DNA of 34,939 nt. Origin: Myxococcota bacterium (GTDB lineage Bacteria; Myxococcota_A; Polyangia; Polyangiales; Houyiibacteriaceae). Under the pieces are notes generated by a model. It was not told where the DNA came from. It did no database searches and was given only the letters and a program-made list of their open reading frames with translations. Of this stretch, positions 7,278 through 15,915 are shown one piece after another (the first letter of the stretch is position 1; each line of letters starts with the position of its first letter). The stretch covers positions 1-34,939 of the forward strand of contig JANQQS010000210.1 of the NCBI GenBank assembly GCA_028284955.1. Reading direction: 5' to 3'. The translations under genes and the position numbers were made by a program.

Positions 7278-8603
7278 CTACGCCTCACGCGCAGCGTCGA
7301 GCGCAGCTTCGCACATACGTTCCCGTTCAACGGGGTCATCCCAACACCATTGTTCGGTTTCGTCAAGTGTGTCGACGGGATCGAAATACATAAAGTACTG
7401 ACCAGGCTTGACCGCGGGGGCGGCATACACCGAAATCCCGGTTCGCTTGTTGTAGTGCTCGTACGAATGCACACCGCGCTTTCCTCCTCCACCGGGCGCA
7501 TCGACGACGAACGTCGGCGTATTGTAACCCGCGGTGACACCGCGAACTTTTTTCTCAAGCTCGACAGCGGTGCGTACCGGAGTGCGGAGTTCCTCGGTGC
7601 CCTGCACTAGATCGTGCTGATACACGTAGTAGGGATGCACGTTGACGTAGCTGCAACGCTTGACGAGCAGCGTCATCACCTCCGGGGTATCGTTGACGAA
7701 GCGCTGAAGGACGCTTTGATTGCGGATCACGACGCCCTCCGAAAACAGCCGGTTCATCGCATCACGCGTGATCTCAGTGATTTCGCTGGGGTGGTTGAAA
7801 TGGGTATGCAGCGCTACGTCTTTACCGCGGCGACGCCCGCGCTCCACAACGCCAACGAACGCTCGAAACCACTCGTCATCGGTCAATAACTTCTGCGGCA
7901 TGACGGCGGGCCCTTTGCTCGCAAACCGCATGCGCCTCACGTGGGGAATGTCGAGAAGCGCATTCCCGAGCGTTTCCACCTGATTGGCCCTCAAGTTCCA
8001 CGCGTCGCCTCCGCTGATGACGATGTCTTCGAGCTCCGGACGCGACGCAATATACTCAAACGCGCGCTCCCAGCGAGACGGGCGAGCCTTGATACTCAGC
8101 TTCTCCACCGCGACCTGGTCCGGGCCGACGGCGTACGAGCGCGTGCAGAATCGACAGTAGACAGGACAGGTGTCGAGCGCGAGGAAGAGCGCTTTGTCGG
8201 GATACCGATGGGTCAGCCCAGGCACGGGTGCATCGTCCTGCTCGGATAGAGAGTCGAGCGTGAGCTTGGGATGGTCGGGGAGCTGGGTGGACGCCACGGG
8301 AATAAACTGACGCCGAATCGGGTCCTCGTAGGGCATCGTCCAATCCACCAGACTGAGCAAGTACGGAGACACCCGCACCGCCATCGGCGCGGATTGAAAC
8401 CCTCGCTCCGCATCACGAATAAACGATTCATCAACCGAGCCCTTGAGGGCCGCCAGCAACTTCGTGACGTTGGTGATGGTGTGTTTCGCTTGCCACCGGT
8501 GGTCGAGAAAATCGTCGCGGGAAACGCCCCGAAACGCGGGAATCGCGTTCCAGAAATCGCCTCCTTTGAGTTCTCGATGTTCAAGAGACGCGGGGGATTC
8601 CAT
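7278..8603 (-). CDS. kamA: KamA-family radical SAM aminomutase (lysine 2,3-aminomutase-like)
   Basis: This encodes 441 residues from the ATG at 8603; the longer open frame would run into the divergent sulfotransferase gene. The CxxxCxxC radical SAM cluster is C146-C150-C153 in TCPVYCRFC. The PLP-binding Lys is in GGGGK (K375). The two Asp residues that contact the substrate amino group in clostridial lysine 2,3-aminomutase appear retained (D331 in HDL, D368 in VVDAPGG), consistent with lysine to beta-lysine conversion. However, the HFRT block of the clostridial enzyme is replaced by EELRT, so the substrate may differ. The usual partner enzymes of lysine fermentation are absent. Beta-lysine serves as an osmolyte or building block in some bacteria. 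Confidence is high for the family and moderate for the substrate. Confidence 0.87.
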   Translation of the reverse strand: MESPASLEHRELKGGDFWNAIPAFRGVSRDDFLDHRWQAKHTITNVTKLLAALKGSVDESFIRDAERGFQSAPMAVRVSPYLLSLVDWTMPYEDPIRRQFIPVASTQLPDHPKLTLDSLSEQDDAPVPGLTHRYPDKALFLALDTCPVYCRFCTRSYAVGPDQVAVEKLSIKARPSRWERAFEYIASRPELEDIVISGGDAWNLRANQVETLGNALLDIPHVRRMRFASKGPAVMPQKLLTDDEWFRAFVGVVERGRRRGKDVALHTHFNHPSEITEITRDAMNRLFSEGVVIRNQSVLQRFVNDTPEVMTLLVKRCSYVNVHPYYVYQHDLVQGTEELRTPVRTAVELEKKVRGVTAGYNTPTFVVDAPGGGGKRGVHSYEHYNKRTGISVYAAPAVKPGQYFMYFDPVDTLDETEQWCWDDPVERERMCEAALDAAREA

Positions 8604-8651
8604 GGCCCGTGAATTGTGGACCAGATGCGCGCCTAGCGCCAAAACGACGCG

Positions 8652-9761
8652 ATGCGCACCCTGGAACGTGCTACTTCCCGCATTGTGCTCACCTCGAAAC
8701 CTGACCCCGACCCACTCTCTAGACCCGATGCGCCGGCCACCCACGATACACATCGAACGGTGCAAGAACAGCTCGTCTTCGTCATTTCGCCGCCGCGCGC
8801 GGGATCGACACTGCTTCAACGCATGCTTGGTAGTCACTCCGAAATCTTTACCCATCCCGAGCCACACCTGATCGCACCCCTCGCCCATCTCGGATACTAC
8901 GCAAACGTCGACAAAGCTCCGTTTGACCACATCAACTCAGCCGTCGCGCTGCAAGGTTTCGTAGACGCCCTTCCCCGCCGAGAGAACGACTATTTGGATG
9001 CGCTGCGGGCGTACGCCGACACACTATACGGACGCATGCTCACCACCACGTCGTGCTCATTTTTTCTCGACAAAACCCCCGCCAATGCCCTGGTACTGCC
9101 GTTCTTGCGTCGACTCTATCCGCGCGCGAAATACATCGTACTGACGCGGCACCCTCTGGCCGTGTTCAGCTCCTACGCGAACAGCTTTTTTGGAGGCGAG
9201 TGGGCCGAAGCGCACGCCTACAACCCCATTTTGGAGCGGTACGTCCCAGCCATGGCGGAGTTTCTGCGCGAACGGCCGGTGCCGCTGCTGCACATCACGT
9301 ACGAAGAACTAGTCGCGGCGCCGGCTCCCCAGCTCGAGCGAATCTTCGCATTCTTGGGCGTGGAACATGAACCCGAAGCCGTCGAGTACGGCCGCCACGA
9401 TTCGGGGCGCAGTCAAGGGCCGGGCGATCCGATCGCCGTGCACCGTCATCAGCGCCCGACCACCGAATCGATCGACAAATGGGCGCGCGAACTCGCCTCC
9501 GACCCCGCCAAAAAATCTCTCGCGGTAGAGATGCTCGACACGCTAAGCCCCGCTGACTTGCGAAGCTGGGGCTGGACCAAGGAAGAAGTGTTCGCCGGTC
9601 TCGAGGCGGCAGACGGCTCCAAACCGCCGAGCCCTCCCCGCAATCGATACACGTTTCAGCGGAGCTTGATGCGAGCGCTCAAGAAAGATATTCGCACCCG
9701 CCCTCACGGTAAAATTGTAAAGAAAATAAAGTACTACTGTGACGTGCTGCTTCGCGAATGA
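8652..9761 (+). CDS. PAPS-dependent sulfotransferase family protein
   Basis: This encodes a 369-residue cytoplasmic sulfotransferase-fold enzyme transferring sulfate from PAPS to a hydroxyl or amine acceptor. The 5'-phosphosulfate loop is SPPRAGST (residues 46-53). The 3'-phosphate site is in YIVLTRHPLAVFSSY (R166 and the Ser pair at 173-174). The start is uncertain: the first 38 residues are low complexity, and an in-frame GTG at 8760 would begin just before the PAPS loop. It is divergent from kamA, 48 bp between the starts. The acceptor is unknown. A basic C-terminal tail (KKDIRTRPHGKIVKKIK) is present. Confidence 0.87.
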   Translation: MRTLERATSRIVLTSKPDPDPLSRPDAPATHDTHRTVQEQLVFVISPPRAGSTLLQRMLGSHSEIFTHPEPHLIAPLAHLGYYANVDKAPFDHINSAVALQGFVDALPRRENDYLDALRAYADTLYGRMLTTTSCSFFLDKTPANALVLPFLRRLYPRAKYIVLTRHPLAVFSSYANSFFGGEWAEAHAYNPILERYVPAMAEFLRERPVPLLHITYEELVAAPAPQLERIFAFLGVEHEPEAVEYGRHDSGRSQGPGDPIAVHRHQRPTTESIDKWARELASDPAKKSLAVEMLDTLSPADLRSWGWTKEEVFAGLEAADGSKPPSPPRNRYTFQRSLMRALKKDIRTRPHGKIVKKIKYYCDVLLRE

Positions 9762-9795
9762 ACGGCGGGCCAAGTAGAGCCCCATAGGCCACATT

Positions 9796-10569
9796 ATGAT
9801 GATGCGAACTGTTGTCGTGAGCGCCGCGTGCGCCGCGGGGTTGCTGATGCTTCACCCGACCCCTTCGTCAGCCCAGTCACCTCCCGAACGCTCAGCTCCC
9901 GCGGAGGTCGCCCCCAAGGAGGACGGCGCGTCCCACCTCAGTGATCCGCGGTCGGGTCAAGCCGGTCAGTCCACTCCTGACCAAAAGGTGCCAGACCCTC
10001 CTGAAGGATATGTGACGTCCCCACCAGCCGACGAACCCCCACCAAACGACGAGCCCTATGTCACGCCGACGCCATCCGCGCCGCAGGCCGGCTCATCCAC
10101 GTATCCGAGCATTGATCCGGCCATCACGGGCGCGAAACCCTATCGCGTTCGATACCGAGAAGGTATGCCCGTTCCACCAGGGGCCGAGATCGAATACCGC
10201 CGACGACCGGCGCTTTGGATTCCTGGTCTAGCCGCGTTCGCCGCGGCGTACATCAGTTCGATTTTGGTGTGGACCATTCTCACCGACGACGAGCTCACGG
10301 TCGATGGTCCCGACAACCCTCATGAGCTCTTTGCACCCGTGGTGGGCCCCGCAATACTCGCTGCCCGAGGGAACGATCTAGTGCCAGAAGACCGGGTCGC
10401 ACTGGTTTTCGCGACACTTGTACAAGGAGTGGGGCTGTCGCTTTTTGTTGCCGGAATGCGCAAACGTCCCTATTTACGGTATTGGGTGGATCCGCATCAT
10501 CGGGGGATCGCTTTGGTCCCAAGCGCGTCCCGAAACGATGTGGGCGCGACGCTATCGGCACGTTGGTAG
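9796..10569 (+). CDS. Proline-rich exported or membrane protein of unknown function
   Basis: This encodes 257 residues. A signal peptide (about residues 1-26, ending SSA-Q) precedes a long Pro/Ser/Glu-rich disordered stretch to about residue 110. After that come two hydrophobic helices (ALWIPGLAAFAAAYISSILV and ALVFATLVQGVGLSLFVAG), so the C-terminal part is membrane-bound. I do not recognise the family, although signal-peptide, Pro-rich and two-helix proteins of this shape are frequent in Myxococcota. Three consecutive ATG codons begin at 9796, so the exact start is ambiguous by two residues. It lies 28 bp upstream of the first ketosynthase, on the same strand, and may be co-transcribed with the polyene cluster. 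Confidence 0.7.
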   Translation: MMMRTVVVSAACAAGLLMLHPTPSSAQSPPERSAPAEVAPKEDGASHLSDPRSGQAGQSTPDQKVPDPPEGYVTSPPADEPPPNDEPYVTPTPSAPQAGSSTYPSIDPAITGAKPYRVRYREGMPVPPGAEIEYRRRPALWIPGLAAFAAAYISSILVWTILTDDELTVDGPDNPHELFAPVVGPAILAARGNDLVPEDRVALVFATLVQGVGLSLFVAGMRKRPYLRYWVDPHHRGIALVPSASRNDVGATLSARW

Positions 10570-10597
10570 TCTCCAGCAAACAGGTTTCCCGTCTAGA

Positions 10598-11902
10598 ATG
10601 AGCGTCAACTCGGTCCAACGAAAAGTGGTCATCAGCGGGCTGGGCATCGCAAGTCCCATCGGGGCAAACTTGTCTGAGGCATCAAGGTTGATACAATCAG
10701 ACGGGCATGGAATCCGCCGATGGTCGCCGTGGGAAGCAGTGGACGGGCTGAGGACACGGCTTGCGGCGGCGGTTACGGACATCGAGCTCCGCGGGTGGCC
10801 GAGGAAAAAATCGCGCAGCATGGGTCGGGTCGCGCGGCTCGCGGCGTGGGCCAGCGAACGCGCAATCGAGGACGCCCAGCTCGACCGCAGCCTCATGACA
10901 AGTGAGCGGCTGGGCTTAGCCTACGGCTCGACGCATGGTTCCTCGGCAGAAATGGAACGTTTCGCGTATGCGCTTTCGGATGGCCCATCCTTGCTTGGGA
11001 TCGGGCCCAACGAGTTTCTGAGATTTATGAGTCATACCTGCGCCATGAATCTCGCTTCGCTGTTCGAAATCCGAGGACGCGTGCTCACCACGTGTTCCGC
11101 GTGCGTGAGCGGGAGCCAGGCTATCGGGTTTGGCTACGAGGCAATTCGCAGCGGCACGCAGGACGTCATGCTTTGCGGAGGAGCGGACGAGCTCCATTTC
11201 ATGAACACCGGGATGTTCGACATTTTGCAGCTCACGTCGGTGGGCTACAACGCACACCCCAACCTCAGCCCCCGCCCGTTCGACCGCGACCGAGACGGGT
11301 TGGTCGTGGGAGAAGGCGCTGGCACCTTGGTCCTCGAAGAGCAGCGCCACGCCGAAGCTCGAGGCGCTGCATGGCACGCCGAAGTGGTCGGGTTCGGAAC
11401 GAGTTGCGATGTATCGAACCTGACCTCTCCCGCGCGCTCGGGCATGGAACGAGCGATGCGCGATGCACTCGATGACGCCGCGCTCGAGCCTTCCGATATC
11501 GACTACATCAACGCCCACGCCACCGGCACGGCCATGGGTGACATCGCTGAAAGCCACGCGACGTGGGCCGTCTTTGGCGACGAGGTGCCCACGAGCTCAA
11601 CCAAGGGGTTTACCGGCCACACGCTGGGCGCTTGTGGTCCCATCGAAGCCGCACTATGCATTGCGATGATTCGTGACGAGTTTCTCGCACCGAACCGCAA
11701 CCTCTCCCATCCCGATCCGGAATGCGCTCCGCTCCGCTACGTGCGTGAACGAACGCCCGCGATGGTGAACTACGCGATGTGCAACAACTTCGCGTTCGGT
11801 GGAATCAACACATCCTTGATTTTGAAACGGCCAGACCGGCCGCGGGAAGACCCCGCCGGCAGCGCCCCAACATCACCCGCGAAGGAACACCCATCGACAT
11901 GA
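10598..11902 (+). CDS. Beta-ketoacyl-ACP synthase, FabF-like (KS1)
   Basis: This encodes 434 residues from the ATG at 10598; an open frame continues upstream to 10418 but overlaps the preceding gene. It performs decarboxylative Claisen condensation of an acyl chain with malonyl-ACP. The catalytic set is complete: C169 in SACVS, H307 in NAHATGT and H341 in GFTGHTLG, with K336. The C-terminal gatekeeper block NNFAFGG is present. It is closely similar to the ketosynthase at 17175-18434 over its whole length (SPRPFDR, GGADELH, FxxRGR blocks), so the two are paralogues. Its stop overlaps the flavoprotein start by ATGA. It probably elongates the polyene chain. Confidence 0.92.
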   Translation: MSVNSVQRKVVISGLGIASPIGANLSEASRLIQSDGHGIRRWSPWEAVDGLRTRLAAAVTDIELRGWPRKKSRSMGRVARLAAWASERAIEDAQLDRSLMTSERLGLAYGSTHGSSAEMERFAYALSDGPSLLGIGPNEFLRFMSHTCAMNLASLFEIRGRVLTTCSACVSGSQAIGFGYEAIRSGTQDVMLCGGADELHFMNTGMFDILQLTSVGYNAHPNLSPRPFDRDRDGLVVGEGAGTLVLEEQRHAEARGAAWHAEVVGFGTSCDVSNLTSPARSGMERAMRDALDDAALEPSDIDYINAHATGTAMGDIAESHATWAVFGDEVPTSSTKGFTGHTLGACGPIEAALCIAMIRDEFLAPNRNLSHPDPECAPLRYVRERTPAMVNYAMCNNFAFGGINTSLILKRPDRPREDPAGSAPTSPAKEHPST

Positions 11903-13119
11903 AAGATGTGGCGATATTGGGCGGAGGGCCCACCGGAACAGCCACCGCTGCCCTCTTGGCCGACGCCGGACACTCCGTAGTACTCTACGAAAAAGACGCG
12001 TTCCCTCGTTTTCACATCGGAGAATCGCTACTTCCCTGTAGCGTTCCGTTGCTTCGGCGGCTGCGGGTCGATTTGTCGGCCCATGTGGTGAAGCTCGGCG
12101 CCGACTTTATCGACGAACGAGGCAGCGGTCAGCATGTTCGATACTTATTTGCCGACGCGCTCGAAGGCACCGGCGGCTACGCCTACCAGGTCGACCGCGC
12201 CCGCTTCGACAGCGATTTGCTCCGTCGCGCAGTCGAACTCGGCGCCGAGCGCAAGCCCCACCGCGTAGACGCAGTCGAGTTTTTCACCGATAGCGTCGCC
12301 GTGCATGCGGACGATAGCTCCGAGCGCGCCCGCTTTCTGGTGGACGCTTCTGGCCGATCGACATTTCTCGCCCGCCGCCACCGCTCGCTGGTCGCCCGCC
12401 ACGACCTGGGCATCGCGGCAGCGTTTTGCCACTACCGCGGAATCTCCGAACGCACCATGACGACGCTCGAGCACACGGGAAACATCCAAATTTTCATGCT
12501 CGACGAGGGCTGGGCATGGATGATTCCTCTCGGCCCTGAACCGGACGGCGAATCGAGCGAGAGGCACAATCGCGGACGAGTCAGCGTAGGCGTAGTCACC
12601 ACCAAACGCGGTTTCGCCTCGAAAGACCTGCTGAAATCGACGATCGCTCAGTCCCCGGCGCTCGAAGCCCTCCTCGCTGGCGCCCAGCCCGGGCCCACCC
12701 ATGTCACCGGCGACTACAGCTACGCCAACACCAAGCCGGTCGGGTCGCGATATGCCTGCGTCGGCGACGCTTATGGATTCATCGACCCAGTGTTTTCGTC
12801 CGGGGTCGCGCTCGGCCTCAGCGGCGCGTCGAAACTGGTCGAATTGCTTTCCCCCGCCCTCTCTTCCGGCTGCGAAGGAAACGCCTCGCTGCTGAAACCC
12901 TTCGATTCGTTCCTGCGGCACGCCCACGAAGTCTTCGGGGCCATGGTGCACAGCTTCTATCACACCCGCTTGGTGGACAACCTGTTCTTCTATTCCGCTC
13001 CGGACCCTGCGCTGCGTGCTGGTTTGATCAGCATTTTGGCAGGAGACGTCCATCGCAGCGACAACACCTTTCAAGAAATGATTCTTCGCTCCCGGCGGCG
13101 ACGCCGACTCGACGCATGA
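11899..13119 (+). CDS. FAD-dependent halogenase/monooxygenase-like flavoprotein (FAD1)
   Basis: This encodes a 406-residue flavoprotein of the tryptophan-halogenase / geranylgeranyl-reductase superfamily. The Rossmann motif GGGPTG is at residues 8-13, the FPRFHIGESLLP block at 35-46, WAWMIP at 205-210 and GDAYGFIDP at 289-297. WxWxIP is the motif associated with flavin-dependent halogenases. The conserved K65 (in KLGADF) may correspond to the catalytic Lys, which I cannot confirm without alignment. It overlaps the upstream ketosynthase and the downstream ketosynthase by ATGA, so expression is coupled. The role could be halogenation, hydroxylation or desaturation of the polyene. This copy is shorter and more divergent than the two at 18431-22060. 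Confidence 0.85.
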   Translation: MKDVAILGGGPTGTATAALLADAGHSVVLYEKDAFPRFHIGESLLPCSVPLLRRLRVDLSAHVVKLGADFIDERGSGQHVRYLFADALEGTGGYAYQVDRARFDSDLLRRAVELGAERKPHRVDAVEFFTDSVAVHADDSSERARFLVDASGRSTFLARRHRSLVARHDLGIAAAFCHYRGISERTMTTLEHTGNIQIFMLDEGWAWMIPLGPEPDGESSERHNRGRVSVGVVTTKRGFASKDLLKSTIAQSPALEALLAGAQPGPTHVTGDYSYANTKPVGSRYACVGDAYGFIDPVFSSGVALGLSGASKLVELLSPALSSGCEGNASLLKPFDSFLRHAHEVFGAMVHSFYHTRLVDNLFFYSAPDPALRAGLISILAGDVHRSDNTFQEMILRSRRRRRLDA

Positions 13120-14312
13120 TGCGTACCCCCTACCCCATCACGGCTCATTCCGCGGCGTGCGGCCTCGGGCGTTCGACCCAAGAGGTCTTCGACCATCTCC
13201 GCGCGGGCCAGCGCGGTCTCACTCCGTGCCCGCTGGACATTCCGTTTTCCGCGATGACGGGATCGGTCCCTGGCGACCTCGCGCGGGTACCCGATGCCTG
13301 GTCCGCCTACGATGCGCGGGTTACCCGCCTCGCCCACCTCGTGCACGAAGAAATCAAGGAGGCGGTGCAAGCCGCATGCGACCGCTGGGGGAGCTCGCGG
13401 GTGGGAGTCGCGCTCGGCACCAGCACGGGCGGAATCGGAGAAACCGAGCAGGCCTACGCGCGCTGGAAAACCCAAGACACAAAACCGCCCGCCCACCAAA
13501 CCGTCTATCGCTACGAAACCCAGCACACCTTTCATTCGCTCGCCGATTTCGTGGCCGGGGTTTCGGGAATCGATGGACCGCGATGTGTCGTGAGCACCGC
13601 GTGCTCGTCGAGCGCCAAAGTGTTCGCGGTAGCCCGGCGATGGATGGACGCGGAGGTCGCAGACGCAGTGTTGGTTGGCGGGGTGGACGCGCTCTGTCAC
13701 ACCACCGTGCGCGGATTCAAGACCTTGGGCGTGATGGCGGACCGGTATAGTCGACCCTTTGGCGAGGATCGTCCCGGGATGAACGTGGGCGAAGGCGCCG
13801 CGCTAGTCCTTCTCGAACGCCTTCCTGCGACCGATGGAGACACGCTGGCCTGGCTCTTGGGGGTCGGCGAAACAAGCGACGCCTACCGAATGTCGTCTCC
13901 CGAGCCTTCCGGGCGCGGCGCCGCTGCCGCCATGCGGGCCGCCCTCGATGATGCAGGACTGTCCGCCCCCCAGGTCGACTGCGTGCAAGCCCACGGAACG
14001 GGCACCCGCCACAATGATTCGGCGGAATCGATGGCCATTGAACACGTTTTTGGCACCGATACTCCAGTCGTATCCACCAAAAGCTACACCGCGCACACGC
14101 TGGGTGCGTGCGGCGCGCTCGAAGCGGTGCTTTCGATCCATTCGCTTCGCGAAGGCTGGATTCCCCCAAACCTCGGCCTTCCGCCGGTCGACCCGGAGAT
14201 TCACCTCGCATTGCCGACCCAACCGCTCCGCCAACGCTGTCGCTATGTGATGAGCAACGCGTTCGCGTTTGGCGGAAACAACTGTTGTTTGCTCCTTGGA
14301 GCAGATTCATGA
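13116..14312 (+). CDS. Beta-ketoacyl-ACP synthase (KS2, ApeO-like)
   Basis: This encodes a 398-residue ketosynthase. C163 (TACSSS), H293 (AHGTGT), H327 and K322 complete the triad. The second His block reads TAHTLGACG, with Ala in place of the usual Gly before His. It ends NAFAFGGNN. It is followed by an overlapping ATGA start of the chain-length factor, which matches the ApeO-ApeC type pairing where an active ketosynthase dimerises with an inactive partner. An ATGATG start overlaps the previous stop; the second ATG at 13119 is an alternative start. It is distinct from KS1 and KS3, which are more alike. Confidence 0.92.
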   Translation: MMRTPYPITAHSAACGLGRSTQEVFDHLRAGQRGLTPCPLDIPFSAMTGSVPGDLARVPDAWSAYDARVTRLAHLVHEEIKEAVQAACDRWGSSRVGVALGTSTGGIGETEQAYARWKTQDTKPPAHQTVYRYETQHTFHSLADFVAGVSGIDGPRCVVSTACSSSAKVFAVARRWMDAEVADAVLVGGVDALCHTTVRGFKTLGVMADRYSRPFGEDRPGMNVGEGAALVLLERLPATDGDTLAWLLGVGETSDAYRMSSPEPSGRGAAAAMRAALDDAGLSAPQVDCVQAHGTGTRHNDSAESMAIEHVFGTDTPVVSTKSYTAHTLGACGALEAVLSIHSLREGWIPPNLGLPPVDPEIHLALPTQPLRQRCRYVMSNAFAFGGNNCCLLLGADS

Positions 14313-15238
14313 GGCCTATTCGCGTGCTCGGACAAGGCCTGTGGTCGCCCCCCTACGCCACCGTCGAAGCTTGGCGAGACCATCTTGAACATCCCGTCGA
14401 CTCGCCGCACCACGGCAGCCGCCCGCCCTGCGCGATGGTCTCGTCTCGCCTCGGGCGCGCGACGAGCATGGTCACGCGGATCCTGGTGGAAGTCGCATCA
14501 CAGGCGACCGAGCGCGCCGGCATCCGCGCGGACGAAGTGTGCACGGTATTCGGATCGACCCACGGCGAGATCCACACCGCATTGGCCCAAATGGAGATGA
14601 TGCACGACGCGAACGGCATGCTCTCCCCCGCGCGATTCAAAAACAGCGTTCACAACACCGCAAACGGCATTTTTTCCATCGCCGCAGGCAACCGCGCGCG
14701 TTCCACCGCGCTCGCCGGGTCCAGCGGCGAACTCTTCGCGATGTGTCTCATGGAGGCCTGGACCCTCCTGCATACCCGCGAAGCAACCGCGGTAGTGCTC
14801 GCGATCGCAGAGGAGACACTTCCTCTCCCTCTTTCCGAACTCACCGCGGAATCGGAACTCGCTGACTCAGCGGCCGACGCATTCGGCGTCGGTCTATTGC
14901 TGGCCGCGGATACAGATGCTGGGCTGTCCGCTCATCCCCGCCTTCGAAATCTCCGCCGCGAACACGCTCACCTACCGAAGTCCAGCTTCGCGACCGAAAG
15001 CCGATGCAGCGGTTCAGTGGCACCCGCGCTGCACCTGTTGCGCGCGCTGGCGCCTGAATCGAGTTCCGCGCGGGAATCGATACCAAACTCGCTCGTCGTG
15101 TCACAACCGGTCGGGTCCAGCGGCCCCGCACGAGCCGACGAATCGCAGGCAAGGCAGTGGGTGGTCGACCTCGACCTGGTTGGATCGGTCAGAGCGGTTG
15201 GATCGCGGTCGGAACGGAACCCGGATCATAGAGGCTGA
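14309..15238 (+). CDS. Ketosynthase-like chain length factor (PF13723-type)
   Basis: This encodes a 309-residue inactive ketosynthase partner. The body shows KS features: a short N-terminal half, then the HGEIHTAL, NSVHNTANG and STALAGSSGE blocks. The position of the active-site Cys reads STALAGSSG, so no nucleophile is present, and the second half of the fold is shortened. In aryl polyene systems such a subunit forms a heterodimer with the ApeO ketosynthase and sets chain length. A TTGGAG ribosome-binding site and an ATGA overlap with KS2 support co-translation. The C-terminal 80 residues are low complexity (Ser, Arg, Ala). Confidence 0.85.
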   Translation: MRPIRVLGQGLWSPPYATVEAWRDHLEHPVDSPHHGSRPPCAMVSSRLGRATSMVTRILVEVASQATERAGIRADEVCTVFGSTHGEIHTALAQMEMMHDANGMLSPARFKNSVHNTANGIFSIAAGNRARSTALAGSSGELFAMCLMEAWTLLHTREATAVVLAIAEETLPLPLSELTAESELADSAADAFGVGLLLAADTDAGLSAHPRLRNLRREHAHLPKSSFATESRCSGSVAPALHLLRALAPESSSARESIPNSLVVSQPVGSSGPARADESQARQWVVDLDLVGSVRAVGSRSERNPDHRG

Positions 15239-15873
15239 CAAACGCGTACGTCCACCGACGTTCGATAACCGAACCAGCCGTTCGAGAACTCGATCCGCTT
15301 TCCCGGGGAGCGGCAAGGCGCGGCAACGTCCAAGCCGCCAGCGTAGTTCACCACGATGTGCCCAGGCGGTTGATTGTCGACACGCCGAAACGTTCTCCGA
15401 ACGAGTCGGCCATTCGCGAAACGCTCGGCCACTTCTTCACCGAACGCGATTCTCCGCTGCGTTCCTTCCCGCGAAGGGGAAACCGGCTGAAGCCAGATGC
15501 GATGGATATCGTAGAGAATGTAGCGGGGAGGAAACGGCATCTCAAAAGGCATCCAGCTCCGAAAACGCACCTGAGTGCCCCGTTGGGAAAGCAAGAACGC
15601 GCGGCCGCCGTGTGGCGCAAGCCCCACCAGGAGCACTTCCGCGCCCTTTTTTTGGAGCACCGCCCGAAACGAATGTCGCCCACGACGGTGCGCAATGGTC
15701 ACTCGATGTTCGATCATGAAATCGCTGCGAAACTCCCCCGGACTTCTGAGGCCCGAGTTTCCGAGCGGCGCCGGGTATCCAAGAGCGGCCGCGCGTGACG
15801 ACTGCCGAGACGTCGTCGAAGTGGACGATGCCGTGGGGGCGCCACACGCGAGGGCGAGCGCGCATATCGGCAC
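15226..15873 (-). CDS. DUF3261-like lipoprotein of the polyene cluster
   Basis: This encodes about 215 residues, with the DUF3261 body from about residue 45 (FMIEHRVTI, LLVGLAPHGG, PRYILYDIHRIWLQP, FSNGWFGY). DUF3261 proteins occur in aryl polyene clusters and are probably envelope lipoproteins. The only nearby in-frame start is a GTG at 15873, giving a very short LALAC leader. A more plausible basic n-region (QRRSSTRW) lies just upstream without a start codon. An in-frame GTG at 15960 would overlap the divergent dehydratase. The 5' end is therefore unresolved. The 3' end overlaps the convergent chain-length factor by 13 bp. Confidence 0.7.
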   Translation of the reverse strand: MPICALALACGAPTASSTSTTSRQSSRAAALGYPAPLGNSGLRSPGEFRSDFMIEHRVTIAHRRGRHSFRAVLQKKGAEVLLVGLAPHGGRAFLLSQRGTQVRFRSWMPFEMPFPPRYILYDIHRIWLQPVSPSREGTQRRIAFGEEVAERFANGRLVRRTFRRVDNQPPGHIVVNYAGGLDVAAPCRSPGKRIEFSNGWFGYRTSVDVRVCQPL

Positions 15874-15915
15874 CCATCGGGTTGATGATCGTCTTTGGCA
15901 AGCTACGGTTCCGGC

